A DNA stretch of 64,000 nt from Streptomyces massasporeus (GTDB lineage Bacteria; Actinomycetota; Actinomycetes; Streptomycetales; Streptomycetaceae): positions 620,001-684,000 of the forward strand of contig NZ_BMSE01000002.1 of the NCBI RefSeq assembly GCF_014648995.1, in the 5' to 3' direction. Positions within the stretch are counted from its first letter, which is position 1, and every line of letters starts with the position of its first letter. Under the pieces are notes generated by a model. It had not been told where the DNA came from and did no database searches. It saw only the letters and a list, made by a program, of their open reading frames with translations. This document shows, piece after piece, positions 1 through 8,917 of the stretch. Made by a program: the position numbers and the translations under genes.

Positions 1-1757
1 CGTTCCTGTCGACCCGCTCCTTCGACCCGGTCTACGACGAGCACGTCTTCGACCTGGCCTTCGTGGTGGGCGCCCGGCCGCATCTGATCACCCTCGCGGC
101 CACCACGCCCTCCCCGTTCGGTCCGCAGCGGCACGGCAGGTCCTTCGAGACGCCCGACCGGGAGGAGACCCCCGACAGCGAGGGCACCCCCACCACCCGC
201 ATCGACCTCGAGGGCCTCGCCGACCGCATCGTGCCCTTCCCGGTCGAGGCCGCCCGCTACACCAACCTGCGCGCCGCCAAGGACGGCGTCCTGTGGCTGC
301 GCCACCCGGTCGCCGGTGTGCTCGGCGCGTCCCGGGCCACTCCGGACGACCCCGAGCCCAAGTCCGAGCTGGAGCGCTACGACCTCGCCCAGCAGCGCGT
401 CGAGCATCTCGCCGTCGACGCCGACCACTTCGCGGTGAGCGGCGACGGCAAGCGGGTGCTGCTGTGGACCGACGGGCGGCTGAAGGTCGTCCCCAGCGAC
501 CGGCGGGCATCGAGCGACGACGACAGCGACTCCAACATCACCGTCGACCTGGGCCGCGTACGCCAGTTCGTCGACCCGGCGGCCGAGTGGCGCCAGATGT
601 TCGACGAGAACGGCCGCATCATGCGGGACCACTTCTGGCGGCCCGACATGAGCGGCGTCGACTGGGACGGCGTCCTCGACCGCTACCGCCCGGTCGTGGA
701 CCGGTGCGCCACCCACGACGACCTCGTCGACCTGCTGTGGGAGGTGCAGGGCGAACTCGGCACCTCCCACGCCTACGTCACCCCGCGCGGCGGACACGGC
801 GGCGGCCCCCGCCAGGGCCTGCTCGGCGCCGACATCTCCCGCCACGAGGACGGCAGTTGGCGCGTCGACCGGATCCTGCCCTCCGAGACCTCCGACCCGG
901 ACGCCCGCAGCCCGCTGGCCGCGCCGGGCGTCGCGGTACGCCCCGGGGACGCCATCGTGGCGATCGCGGGGCAGCCGGTCGACCCCGTTCTCGGCCCCGG
1001 CCCGCTGCTGATCGGCACGGCCAACAAGCCGGTGGAGCTGACCATCTCCCCGTCCGGCGGCGGCGACCCCCGGCACGCCGTCGTCGTCCCGGTCGCCGAC
1101 GAGGAACCCCTGCGCTACCACGCCTGGGTCGCCGACCGCCGCGCCTACGTCCACGAGAAGTCCGGCGGCCGCCTCGGCTACCTCCACGTCCCGGACATGC
1201 AGGCCCCCGGCTGGGCCCAGATCCACCGCGACCTGCGCGTCGAAGTCGCCCGCGAGGGCCTGGTCGTCGACGTCCGCGAGAACCGCGGCGGCCACACCTC
1301 CCAGCTGGTCGTGGAGAAACTGGCCCGCCGCATCGTCGGCTGGGCCGTCCCGCGCGGCATGCGCCCCTACAGCTACCCGGAGGACGCCCCGCGCGGCCCC
1401 GTCGTGGCCGTCGCCAACGAGTTCTCCGGCTCCGACGGCGACATCGTCAACGCGGCGATCAAGGCCCTGGGCCTCGGCCCGGTCGTCGGCACCCGCACCT
1501 GGGGCGGCGTCATCGGCATCGACAGCCGTTACCGCCTGGTCGACGGCACCCTGGTCACCCAGCCCAAGTACGCCTTCTGGCTGGAGGGCTACGAGTGGGG
1601 CGTGGAGAACCACGGCGTGGATCCCGACGTGGAGGTCCTGCAACGCCCGCAGGACCACGCGGCGAACAGGGACGCCCAACTGGACGAGGCCATCCGACTG
1701 GCACTGGAAGCGCTGGAGGCAGTACCGGCGAAAACGCCCCCAGGCCTGCCCACCTAA
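1..1757 (+). CDS. Tricorn protease, C-terminal part (5' end outside window)
   Basis: The reading frame is open from the first bases, so the gene starts upstream and only about the last 580 residues are seen. The fragment begins in beta-propeller-like sequence. A PDZ-like segment lies at about 800-1100 and a C-terminal S41 peptidase domain follows. The motif GTSHAY (about 759-776) carries the Ser-His pair typical of tricorn, NEFSGSDGD (about 1415-1441) carries the nucleophilic serine, and GVENHGVDPD near the end supplies the expected glutamate. Tricorn is a large cytosolic protease that degrades oligopeptides released by the proteasome; the core motifs look intact. A copy of a dispersed Streptomyces repeat starts at the stop codon. 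Confidence 0.93.
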   Translation, partial: FLSTRSFDPVYDEHVFDLAFVVGARPHLITLAATTPSPFGPQRHGRSFETPDREETPDSEGTPTTRIDLEGLADRIVPFPVEAARYTNLRAAKDGVLWLRHPVAGVLGASRATPDDPEPKSELERYDLAQQRVEHLAVDADHFAVSGDGKRVLLWTDGRLKVVPSDRRASSDDDSDSNITVDLGRVRQFVDPAAEWRQMFDENGRIMRDHFWRPDMSGVDWDGVLDRYRPVVDRCATHDDLVDLLWEVQGELGTSHAYVTPRGGHGGGPRQGLLGADISRHEDGSWRVDRILPSETSDPDARSPLAAPGVAVRPGDAIVAIAGQPVDPVLGPGPLLIGTANKPVELTISPSGGGDPRHAVVVPVADEEPLRYHAWVADRRAYVHEKSGGRLGYLHVPDMQAPGWAQIHRDLRVEVAREGLVVDVRENRGGHTSQLVVEKLARRIVGWAVPRGMRPYSYPEDAPRGPVVAVANEFSGSDGDIVNAAIKALGLGPVVGTRTWGGVIGIDSRYRLVDGTLVTQPKYAFWLEGYEWGVENHGVDPDVEVLQRPQDHAANRDAQLDEAIRLALEALEAVPAKTPPGLPT

Positions 1758-1806
1758 GGGGCGCGGGGAACGGCGCGACCAGCCACAACGCACCCGCACC
1801 CGACGA
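1757..1806. repeat. Dispersed GC-rich repeat, copy 1
   Basis: The segment starts GGGGCGCGGGGAAC and continues through a CACCCGCACCC block. A second, roughly 80% identical copy by eye lies at 41885-41951 after another gene. I remember this as a sequence scattered in many copies, usually just after genes, in Streptomyces chromosomes. Its function is unknown to me. Here it begins at the tricorn stop codon. Confidence 0.65.
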
Positions 1807-1854
1807 CGATAGGATTCCCGGCAAGACCGATCTCGGCCGACCCCCGGAGGGAAA

Positions 1855-2208
1855 ATGGCAGGGGAGCCCCAGGAAGACTGCCTGTTCTGCAAGATCGTCG
1901 CAGGCACCATCCCGGCGACCATCGTCCGCCAGACGGAGACGACCGTCGCGTTCCGCGACATCAACCCCCAGGCCCCCACCCACGTCCTGGTCATCCCCAA
2001 GGCGCACTACGAGAACGCCGCCGCCCTGGCCGCCGCCGACCCGGACCTCACCGCGGACGTGGTCCGCGAGGCCCAGGCCGTCGCGGACGAGGAGAAGCTC
2101 GACAGTTTCCGTCTCGTCTTCAACACCGGCAGCGGCGCAGGTCAGACGGTGTGGCACGTGCACGCCCACGTGCTCGGCGGCCGCGGCCTCGACTGGCCTC
2201 CGGGGTAG
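1855..2208 (+). CDS. HIT family nucleotide-binding hydrolase
   Basis: A 117-residue protein, the normal size for a Hint-type HIT protein. It begins with the conserved C-x2-C sequence (CLFC) and ends with the histidine triad HVHAHVL at about residues 100-106, whose middle histidine makes the covalent nucleotidyl intermediate. The family hydrolyses phosphoramidates of adenosine nucleotides; the natural substrate here is not known. An AGGGAAA-type ribosome binding site precedes the ATG. RNase Z follows after 6 bp, suggesting co-transcription with rnz and the deaminase gene. Confidence 0.93.
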   Translation: MAGEPQEDCLFCKIVAGTIPATIVRQTETTVAFRDINPQAPTHVLVIPKAHYENAAALAAADPDLTADVVREAQAVADEEKLDSFRLVFNTGSGAGQTVWHVHAHVLGGRGLDWPPG

Positions 2209-2214
2209 TCCGCC

Positions 2215-3120
2215 TTGTCCGTACGTGAACTCGTGGTACTCGGCACCGCCAGCCAGGTCCCGACCCGGCACCGCAACCACAACGGCTACCTGCTGCGCTG
2301 GGACGGCGAGGGCATCCTCTTCGACCCCGGTGAGGGCACGCAGCGCCAGATGCTGCGTGCCGGGGTCGCCGCGCACGACCTGAACCGGGTCTGCGTCACG
2401 CACTTCCACGGCGACCACTCCCTCGGCCTCGCCGGTGTGATCCAGCGCATCAACCTCGACCGGGTGCCGCACGAGATCACCGCCCACTACCCACGCTCCG
2501 GACAGCGCTTCTTCGACCGGCTCCGGTACGCCACCGCCTACCGCGAGACCGTCGGCATCACCGAGGCCCCGGTGGCCGCCGACGGGCCCCTCGCCCGCAC
2601 AGGCGGCTACACGCTGGAGGCCCGAAAGCTGTCGCACCCGGTGGAGTCGTACGGCTACCGGATCGTCGAGCCCGACGGCCGCCGCATGCTGCCCGAGCGG
2701 CTCGCCGCGCACGGCATCAAGGGCCCGGACGTCGGCCGGCTCCAGCGCGAGGGCTCGCTCGACGGGGTCTCGCTGGAGGACGTCAGCGAGGTGCGGCGCG
2801 GCCAGCGGTTCGCGTTCGTCATGGACACCCGGCTCTGCGACGGCGTGTACGCGCTCGCCGACGGCTGCGACATGCTCGTCATCGAGTCGACGTTCCTCGA
2901 CGAGGACGAGGAACTCGCCGTCGAACACGGTCACCTGACGGCTGGTCAGGCAGCCCGGGTGGCCCGGGACGCCGGCGTTCGGCACCTCGTGCTGACCCAC
3001 TTCAGCCAGCGCTACACCGACCCGGACGAATTCGAGCGGCAGGCGCGGGCCGCCGGGTACGAGGGTGAGCTGACCGTGGCCCATGACCTACTGAGGGTGC
3101 CGGTTCCGAAGCGTCGGTGA
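2215..3120 (+). CDS. rnz: Ribonuclease Z (tRNA 3'-end processing)
   Basis: A 301-residue metallo-beta-lactamase-fold protein. [11 protein letters not shown] at about residues 61-71 is the metal-binding HxHxDH motif; further ligands are the Asp of AFVMDTR and the His of LTHFSQRY. This set is characteristic of RNase Z, which removes 3' trailers from tRNA precursors. The start appears to be a rare TTG at 2215, since the next in-frame ATG or GTG would remove the conserved LGTASQVPT strand. It lies 6 bp after the HIT gene and overlaps the following deaminase by 4 bp (GTGA), so translation is probably coupled. Confidence 0.95.
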   Translation: MSVRELVVLGTASQVPTRHRNHNGYLLRWDGEGILFDPGEGTQRQMLRAGVAAHDLNRVCVTHFHGDHSLGLAGVIQRINLDRVPHEITAHYPRSGQRFFDRLRYATAYRETVGITEAPVAADGPLARTGGYTLEARKLSHPVESYGYRIVEPDGRRMLPERLAAHGIKGPDVGRLQREGSLDGVSLEDVSEVRRGQRFAFVMDTRLCDGVYALADGCDMLVIESTFLDEDEELAVEHGHLTAGQAARVARDAGVRHLVLTHFSQRYTDPDEFERQARAAGYEGELTVAHDLLRVPVPKRR

Positions 3121-4133
3121 AACGGCCGTACGATGAATTGATGTCCCTCCCCAAAGCCGAACTGCACCTTCACATCGAAGGCACCCTGGAACCGGAGCTC
3201 GCCTTCGAGCTCGCCGCGCGCAACGGCGTCACGCTGCCGTACACCGACACGGACGAGCTGCGCGAGGCCTACCGGTTCGAGGACCTGCAGTCCTTCCTGA
3301 ACCTGTACTACGAGCTCATGGCCGTCCTGCGCACCGAGCGGGACTTCGAGGACCTGGCGAACGCCTATCTCGCCCGGGCCGCCGCGCAGGGCGTGCGGCA
3401 CGCGGAGATCTTCTTCGACCCGCAGGCCCACACCGGCCGCGGCCTGGAGATCGGCACGGTCGTCGAGGGGCTGTGGCGCGCGCTGGGGAGCAGCGAGGCG
3501 AACCACGGCGTCTCGACCCGGCTGATCCTGTGCTTCCTGCGCGACGAGTCCGCCGAGTCGGCCCTCGCCACGCTGGACGCCGCCAAGCCGTACCTGGACC
3601 GGATCACCGGCGTCGGCCTCGACTCCGCCGAGGTCGGGCACCCGCCGGTGAAGTTCCGCGAGGTCTACGAGGCCGCCGCCGCGCTCGGCCTGAGGCGGGT
3701 CGCCCACGCCGGTGAGGAGGGCCCGCCCGAGTACATCACCGAGGCGCTGGACGTCCTCGGCGTGGAGCGGGTCGACCACGGGCTGCGCTGTGTGGAGGAC
3801 CCGGCGCTGGTGGAGCGGCTGGTGCGCGACCGGGTGCCGCTGACGCTGTGCCCGCTGTCCAACGTCCGGCTGCGCACCGTCGACACCCTCGCCGACCACC
3901 CGCTGCCCGCCATGCTGGACGCCGGTCTGATGTGCACGGTCAACTCCGACGACCCCGCCTACTTCGGCGGCTACGCCGGCGACAACTTCGACGCCGTGCG
4001 CGCCACCCTCGGCCTCACCGAGGAGCGGCTGCGTGAGCTGGCCCGCAACTCCTTCCTCGCCTCCTTCCTGGAGGACGACGAGGAGCTGCGGGCGCGGTAT
4101 CTCGCCGAGGTGGAGGCCTACACCTTCGGTTAG
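3117..4133 (+). CDS. Adenosine deaminase family protein, probably adenine deaminase type
   Basis: A 338-residue amidohydrolase of the adenosine deaminase fold. Visible elements are the metal-binding HLHIEG near residue 17, [10 protein letters not shown] (catalytic Glu), the VDHGLR histidine and [11 protein letters not shown] with the metal Asp. The combinations [10 protein letters not shown] and DDPAYFGGY resemble the Pseudomonas PA0148 and fungal Aah1-type enzymes that deaminate adenine (EC 3.5.4.2), rather than classical adenosine deaminase. This subgroup assignment is from memory of those sequences. The GTG start overlaps the rnz stop. The gene ends 13 bp before the convergent MFS gene, leaving no room for a terminator hairpin. 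Confidence 0.85.
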   Translation: MKRPYDELMSLPKAELHLHIEGTLEPELAFELAARNGVTLPYTDTDELREAYRFEDLQSFLNLYYELMAVLRTERDFEDLANAYLARAAAQGVRHAEIFFDPQAHTGRGLEIGTVVEGLWRALGSSEANHGVSTRLILCFLRDESAESALATLDAAKPYLDRITGVGLDSAEVGHPPVKFREVYEAAAALGLRRVAHAGEEGPPEYITEALDVLGVERVDHGLRCVEDPALVERLVRDRVPLTLCPLSNVRLRTVDTLADHPLPAMLDAGLMCTVNSDDPAYFGGYAGDNFDAVRATLGLTEERLRELARNSFLASFLEDDEELRARYLAEVEAYTFG

Positions 4134-4146
4134 CCCCGGGCGGGTC

Positions 4147-5460
4147 TCAGAAGACCTCCGACCCCGCCTTGCCGTAGGCACGCTGGGCGGGGACGGCCGG
4201 GGTCTCGACCGGGATCTCCACCACCGGCTGTTCCGGGGCGCCGATCTCGGGGATCGCGCCGGTGGGCGTGCCCGTGGCGGCGGCGACCAGGGCGGCCGGG
4301 TGACCGCCGCGGCGGCGGATCGCGCCGGGCAGCAGCGGGCGTCCGCCGGTGTGCAGGGCGACGGCGGTCATCGGCAGGGCGATCACCAGCAGCCCGACGC
4401 CCAGGACCGCGCCCATGATTGGAAATCCGGCCTGCGCCGACAGCACGCTGCCGGTCAGCGGCCCGGCCGCCGTGCCCAGCGAGGACGCCGAGCCGACCAG
4501 CACCGCCCAGCGGCCGCGCGGGTCGAGTGAGGCGGCGAGCCCGATGAGGTACGACAGCACCACCGGGTAGAGCGTGTTCCAGGCGATCTCGCCGGCCGCG
4601 AAGCTCCCGAGGTCGGTCGCGGAGGCGCTGAGCGCGATGCAGGCGGCGATGAGGACGGTGCCGCCGCCGATGGGTATCGCGCGTCCGAGCCGGGCCCCGA
4701 GGGCGCCCGCCGCGAGGACCCCGGTCAGTCCGGCGCCCAGGCCGAGGGCGAAGACCACGCCGACGGTGGCCTCGCCGAGGTGCGCCTGCTCCAGGCCGAT
4801 GCGTCCGCTGACGCCCCACAGGGAGTTCTGGGCGAGCGACCAGCACACCATGGCGGCGGCCAGCAGCAGCCCCGAACGGGCGTGCGGCAGCCGGGCCTTG
4901 TCGTGCCGGGCGGGCGCGACGGGCGTGCCGGTGGGGAGGCTGCCGGTGAGCGGCCAGACCGCCAGGGCCGTGAGGGCGATCGCGGCCAGCGGCAGGCCGT
5001 GCCCCGGGCCGAGGTGCGGCACGGTCAGATACACGGCGCCCGCGAGGGCGGAGACGGTGAGCAGTCCGGCCGTGGAGGCCCGGTGCGGATCGCGCTGTCC
5101 CGCGATGAGGGTAGCGGCGACGGTCGTGGCCGTGCCGGAGCCGAACCCGCCGACCATCGCGCCGGCGACGACGGCGGGGACGGCGGTGGTCAGGGCGGCA
5201 CCGCCGTAGCCGAGCAGGGCCAGGGCGAGGCCGAGCCGGGCGAGGGTGCGGGCTCCGAGCCGTTCGACCCGGGAGGCCAGGACGAATCCGGCGGCGGCCG
5301 AACTCAGCAGCAGGGCACTGCCGACGGCGCCGGCCTGGGTGGCGGAGAGCGGAAGGTCCGAGTCGAGTCTGCCGACGGTGGTGGGCAGCAGATACGGAGC
5401 GAGGTACCCGGCCGTGAAAAGGGCGACGAGGGGCCAGGGAGTGGTGCGGGGGGCGAACAC
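4147..5460 (-). CDS. MFS transporter
   Basis: A hydrophobic protein of about 437 residues with roughly 12 membrane segments, belonging to the major facilitator superfamily; the substrate cannot be inferred. The frame stays open upstream to an ATG at 5568. However, the extra residues are polar, proline/arginine-rich and unlike an MFS N-terminus, so I place the start at the GTG at 5460, just before a typical first-helix segment. No clear ribosome binding site decides between them. The soluble C-terminal tail of about 60 residues is Pro/Glu-rich. It is convergent with the deaminase gene. Confidence 0.8.
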   Translation of the reverse strand: MFAPRTTPWPLVALFTAGYLAPYLLPTTVGRLDSDLPLSATQAGAVGSALLLSSAAAGFVLASRVERLGARTLARLGLALALLGYGGAALTTAVPAVVAGAMVGGFGSGTATTVAATLIAGQRDPHRASTAGLLTVSALAGAVYLTVPHLGPGHGLPLAAIALTALAVWPLTGSLPTGTPVAPARHDKARLPHARSGLLLAAAMVCWSLAQNSLWGVSGRIGLEQAHLGEATVGVVFALGLGAGLTGVLAAGALGARLGRAIPIGGGTVLIAACIALSASATDLGSFAAGEIAWNTLYPVVLSYLIGLAASLDPRGRWAVLVGSASSLGTAAGPLTGSVLSAQAGFPIMGAVLGVGLLVIALPMTAVALHTGGRPLLPGAIRRRGGHPAALVAAATGTPTGAIPEIGAPEQPVVEIPVETPAVPAQRAYGKAGSEVF

Positions 5461-5663
5461 GGGCGTTCCCAGGGCATGCGAAAGGAGCGGGGGAAAGGGG
5501 GGGTTGGGCGACGACCGTCGACGGACAGGAACGCGCGAGCAATTTGTATCAAGCACGTAGTCGCACACGGGAACCCGGGGCGTGTGATCTGGAGCACGTT
5601 GCGTTTGGTGTGGTGAAGCCCGGGTAAACGAGCGCCTTTCGTCAGGCGGCGACGGCGTTTCCG

Positions 5664-6446
5664 CTAACGCCAGTGCACCGATCCGGACCCCGACGGAACG
5701 GTCGCCTCGGCCTTGATCCGGATCTCCCGCATCACCGCGACGATCCGCTCCTCGTGCGCGGGCGTGAGCCGGGCGACGGGTACCGAGCAGCTGATCGCGT
5801 CCAGCGCCGGGCTGTCGTAGCGCAGTGCGAACCCGAAGCCGACGATGCCGGTCACGCCCTCCTCACGGTCCACGGACCAGCCGCGCGAGCGGGTCTCCGC
5901 GAGGTCGGCCAGCAGGGATTCCCGGCTCGTGTGCGAGTTCGGGGTCAGTGCCTCGTAGGGGCCCTCGGGCAGCTCGGCGTCCGGGCGCTGAGCCAGCAGG
6001 GCCTTGCCCAGGGCCCCGACGTGCGCGGGCAGGCGCCGTCCCACCCGGCTGATCGTGCGCAGGTACTCGTGCGACTCCCGCGTGGCCAGGTACGCCACGT
6101 CCCGGCCGTCCAGCCGGCCCATGTGGATGGTCTCGCCGAGCGCCTCGGACGCCTCGTCGAGGTAGGGCCGCACGGCCCGGACCCGCGGGTCGGAGTCGAG
6201 GTAGCTGGTGCCGGTGAGCAGGGCGTGGATGCCGATGCCGTACAGGGAGCCGGTGACGTCGGTGCGGACCCAGCCGCGCGAGATCAGCGTCTGCAGCAGC
6301 GCGTACATCGAGCTGCGCGGCACGCCGAGTTCGTCGGCCAGCTCCTGGAGCCGGGCCGGGCGGTCGCCGCGCGCGGCGAGGAGTTCCAACAGCTCCACCG
6401 TGCGGGCCGCGGACTTCACCTCGCGGACGCCCCCTGTGTCTGACAT
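5664..6446 (-). CDS. IclR family transcriptional regulator
   Basis: A 260-residue protein. The N-terminal winged helix (residues about 7-70) contains the recognition helix VPRSSMYALLQTL. The rest is an IclR effector-binding domain with the conserved GETIHMG and GALGKALLA stretches. It is divergent from kdgD and gudD, so it most likely controls glucarate catabolism in response to a sugar acid or 2-keto acid. Two copies of TGACGTCTrCATA lie in the shared 98-bp promoter region and are the obvious operator candidates. Confidence 0.9.
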   Translation of the reverse strand: MSDTGGVREVKSAARTVELLELLAARGDRPARLQELADELGVPRSSMYALLQTLISRGWVRTDVTGSLYGIGIHALLTGTSYLDSDPRVRAVRPYLDEASEALGETIHMGRLDGRDVAYLATRESHEYLRTISRVGRRLPAHVGALGKALLAQRPDAELPEGPYEALTPNSHTSRESLLADLAETRSRGWSVDREEGVTGIVGFGFALRYDSPALDAISCSVPVARLTPAHEERIVAVMREIRIKAEATVPSGSGSVHWR

Positions 6447-6477
6447 GTGCCGATGGTAATCGGGCCGCCCGGGCGGT

Positions 6478-6528
6478 TGACGTCTGCATACTCAGCCTTC
6501 ATTCTCATATATAGATGACGTCTACATA
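6478..6528. promoter_or_regulatory. Two direct repeats TGACGTCTrCATA, probable IclR operator
   Basis: TGACGTCTGCATA (6478-6490) and TGACGTCTACATA (6516-6528) differ at one base and are 38 bp apart. They sit in the divergent promoter between the IclR-type regulator and kdgD. The stretch between them is unusually AT-rich for this genome (CATATATAGAT). The second copy ends just before the kdgD ribosome binding site AAGGAG. Binding by the neighbouring regulator is inference. Confidence 0.5.
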
Positions 6529-6544
6529 AGGAGATGACTGGGAG

Positions 6545-7492
6545 ATGACCGTGAGCGCTGGACCGGTGGCGGTCGCGCAGCGGCTGCGGGACGGCATGGC
6601 GGGCGGCGTGCTGTCGTTCCCGCTGACCGCCTTCCGCGACGACGGCGCCCTCGACCCGGACGGCTACCGCGCCCATGTCGCCGAGCGGCTCGCCGCCGCG
6701 CCCGGCGCCGTGTTCCCGGCCTGCGGCACCGGCGAGTTCTTCTCGCTCGACGAGGACGAGTACCGGCAGGTCGTCACCATCACCGTCGAGGAGGCCGCCG
6801 GCCGCGTTCCCGTCGTCGCGGGCACCGGCTACGGCTGGGCGCAGGCCGTCCGGTTCGCGCGCATCGCCGAGGACGCCGGAGCCGACGCACTCCTGGTGCT
6901 GCCGCACTACCTGGTCACCGCCCCGCAGGACGGACTGGTCGCCCAGCTGGAGCAGATCGCCGCCCGCACCCCGCTGCCCCTGATCGCCTACCAGCGCGGC
7001 CAGGTCGCCTTCACCGCCGACTCGCTCCGGCGCATCGCCGCCGTGGCGAACGTCATCGGCCTCAAGGACGGCCACAGCGACCTCGACCGGCTCCAGCGCC
7101 TCACCCTGGCCGCACCCGAGGACTTCCTGTTCTTCAACGGCGCCTCCACCGCCGAGATCCAGGCCCGCGCCTACGCCACCGTCGGCGTCCCCGCCTACTC
7201 CTCCGCCGTCCACGCCTTCGCCCCCGAGATCGCCGGCGCCCTCTTCACCGCCCTGCGCGACGACGACCACGGCACCGTCGACAAGCTGCTGCGCGAGTTC
7301 TACGTCCCGCTCGTCGAACTGCGCGACCGCGTCCCCGGGTACGCCGTGTCGCTGGTGAAGGCGGCGGCCCGGATCCGCGGCCACCGGGTCGGCCCGGTCC
7401 GCGCCCCGCTCACCGACCCCTCGCCCGCCGACCTGGCCGCCCTCACCGCCCTCCTCACCACCGGACTCGACCTCGTGGGAGCCACCCTGTGA
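6545..7492 (+). CDS. kdgD: 5-dehydro-4-deoxyglucarate dehydratase
   Basis: A 315-residue member of the DHDPS/NAL aldolase superfamily. The Schiff-base lysine is Lys174 in IGLKDGHSD and the assisting tyrosine is Tyr149 in LIAYQRG. The sequence GTGEFFSLDEDEY near residue 61 is characteristic of KdgD, which decarboxylates and dehydrates 5-keto-4-deoxyglucarate to 2-oxoglutarate semialdehyde. It overlaps gudD by 4 bp, which supplies its substrate and strongly supports the assignment. The semialdehyde dehydrogenase that should follow is not in the window. Confidence in the reaction comes from the gudD linkage as well as the motifs. Confidence 0.92.
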   Translation: MTVSAGPVAVAQRLRDGMAGGVLSFPLTAFRDDGALDPDGYRAHVAERLAAAPGAVFPACGTGEFFSLDEDEYRQVVTITVEEAAGRVPVVAGTGYGWAQAVRFARIAEDAGADALLVLPHYLVTAPQDGLVAQLEQIAARTPLPLIAYQRGQVAFTADSLRRIAAVANVIGLKDGHSDLDRLQRLTLAAPEDFLFFNGASTAEIQARAYATVGVPAYSSAVHAFAPEIAGALFTALRDDDHGTVDKLLREFYVPLVELRDRVPGYAVSLVKAAARIRGHRVGPVRAPLTDPSPADLAALTALLTTGLDLVGATL

Positions 7493-8778
7493 ACCTCACC
7501 ATCACCGACGTGACGCTCACGCCGATCCTGGTCGCGGACCCGCCGCTGCTGAACACCCAGGGCGTCCACCAGCCGTACACGCCCCGGCTGATCGTCGAGG
7601 TCGTCACCGCCGACGGGATCACCGGCGTGGGGGAGACCTACGGCGACGCCAAGTACCTGGAGCTGGCCCGCCCGTTCGCCGACCGGCTGAAGGGACGCCA
7701 GGTCAGCGATCTGAACGGCCTGTTCACGGTCGCGGACCAGGTCGCGGTGGACGCCTCCCGCGTCGAGAACGCCGTCGACGTCGGCGGGCTGCGCGGCGTC
7801 CAGACCGCCGACAAGCTGCGGCTGTCCGTCGTCTCCGGCTTCGAGGTCGCCTGCCTGGACGCCCTCGGCAAGGCGCTCGGACTGCCCGTGCACGCCCTGC
7901 TCGGCGGCAAGGTGCGCGACGCCGTCGAGTACAGCGCCTACCTGTTCTACAAGTGGGCCGGCCACCCCGAGGGCGTACCCGCCGAGAAGGACGACTGGGG
8001 CGCCGCCGTCGATCCGGCGGGGGTCGTGGAGCAGGCCCGCCGCTTCACGGAGCGCTACGGCTTCACCTCCTTCAAGCTCAAGGGCGGCGTCTTCCCGCCC
8101 GACGAGGAGATCGCGGCGATCAAGGCCCTGGCCGAGGCGTTCCCCGGACATCCACTGCGGCTGGACCCCAACGGCGCCTGGTCGGTGGAGACGTCGGTGA
8201 AGGTGGCCCAGGAGCTCGGCGACGTCCTGGAGTACCTGGAGGACCCGGCGCTCGGCACGCCCGCCATGGCCGAGGTCGCCGAGCGCACCGGCGTGCCGCT
8301 CGCCACCAACATGTGCGTGACGACCTTCGCCGAGATCCGGGAGGCCTTCACCCGGGGCGCCGTCCAGGTCGTGCTCTCCGACCACCACTACTGGGGCGGA
8401 CTGCGCAACACCCAGCAGCTCGCCGCCGTCTGCCGCACCTTCGGCGTCGGCGTGTCGATGCACTCCAACACCCACCTCGGCATCTCGCTCGCCGCGATGA
8501 CCCACGTGGCGGCCACCGTCTCGAACCTCCACCACGCCTGCGACTCCCACTACCCCTGGCAGTCCGAGGACGTCCTCACCGAGCGGCTCACCTTCGAGGG
8601 CGGCAAGGTCGCCGTGTCCGACGCGCCCGGCCTCGGCGTGGAGCTCGACCGCGCGCGGCTGGCCGAACTGCACCGGCGGTGGCTGGACGACGACGGCGCC
8701 CTGCGCGACCGTGACGACGCGGCGGCGATGCGGATCGCCGACCCGAAGTGGGTGACGCCCGCGATGCCCCGCTGGTGA
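7489..8778 (+). CDS. gudD: Glucarate dehydratase (enolase superfamily)
   Basis: A 429-residue enolase-superfamily protein of the mandelate racemase/glucarate dehydratase type. The KxK motif is FKLKGG (Lys196 and Lys198). Metal-ligand regions DPNGAW, LEDP and ATNMCVT are visible, and SMHSNTHLGIS contains the catalytic histidine region typical of GlucD. The enzyme dehydrates D-glucarate to 5-keto-4-deoxyglucarate, the substrate of KdgD. The GTG start overlaps the kdgD stop. There is no sugar-acid transporter next to it, so uptake must be encoded elsewhere or by an unlinked gene. Confidence 0.93.
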   Translation: MNLTITDVTLTPILVADPPLLNTQGVHQPYTPRLIVEVVTADGITGVGETYGDAKYLELARPFADRLKGRQVSDLNGLFTVADQVAVDASRVENAVDVGGLRGVQTADKLRLSVVSGFEVACLDALGKALGLPVHALLGGKVRDAVEYSAYLFYKWAGHPEGVPAEKDDWGAAVDPAGVVEQARRFTERYGFTSFKLKGGVFPPDEEIAAIKALAEAFPGHPLRLDPNGAWSVETSVKVAQELGDVLEYLEDPALGTPAMAEVAERTGVPLATNMCVTTFAEIREAFTRGAVQVVLSDHHYWGGLRNTQQLAAVCRTFGVGVSMHSNTHLGISLAAMTHVAATVSNLHHACDSHYPWQSEDVLTERLTFEGGKVAVSDAPGLGVELDRARLAELHRRWLDDDGALRDRDDAAAMRIADPKWVTPAMPRW

Positions 8779-8917
8779 GGCCCGCCGAGGCCGGGGCAGG
8801 GGGCGTGCGGGGGCCCGGTGTGAGCTGACGGGACGGGTGGGTCCGGCGTGAGCGGCGTCACGTTGTCGGTGATGTGGTGCAGACTGGCCTGATCCGCACC
8901 ACGTCAGGGAGCGCACA

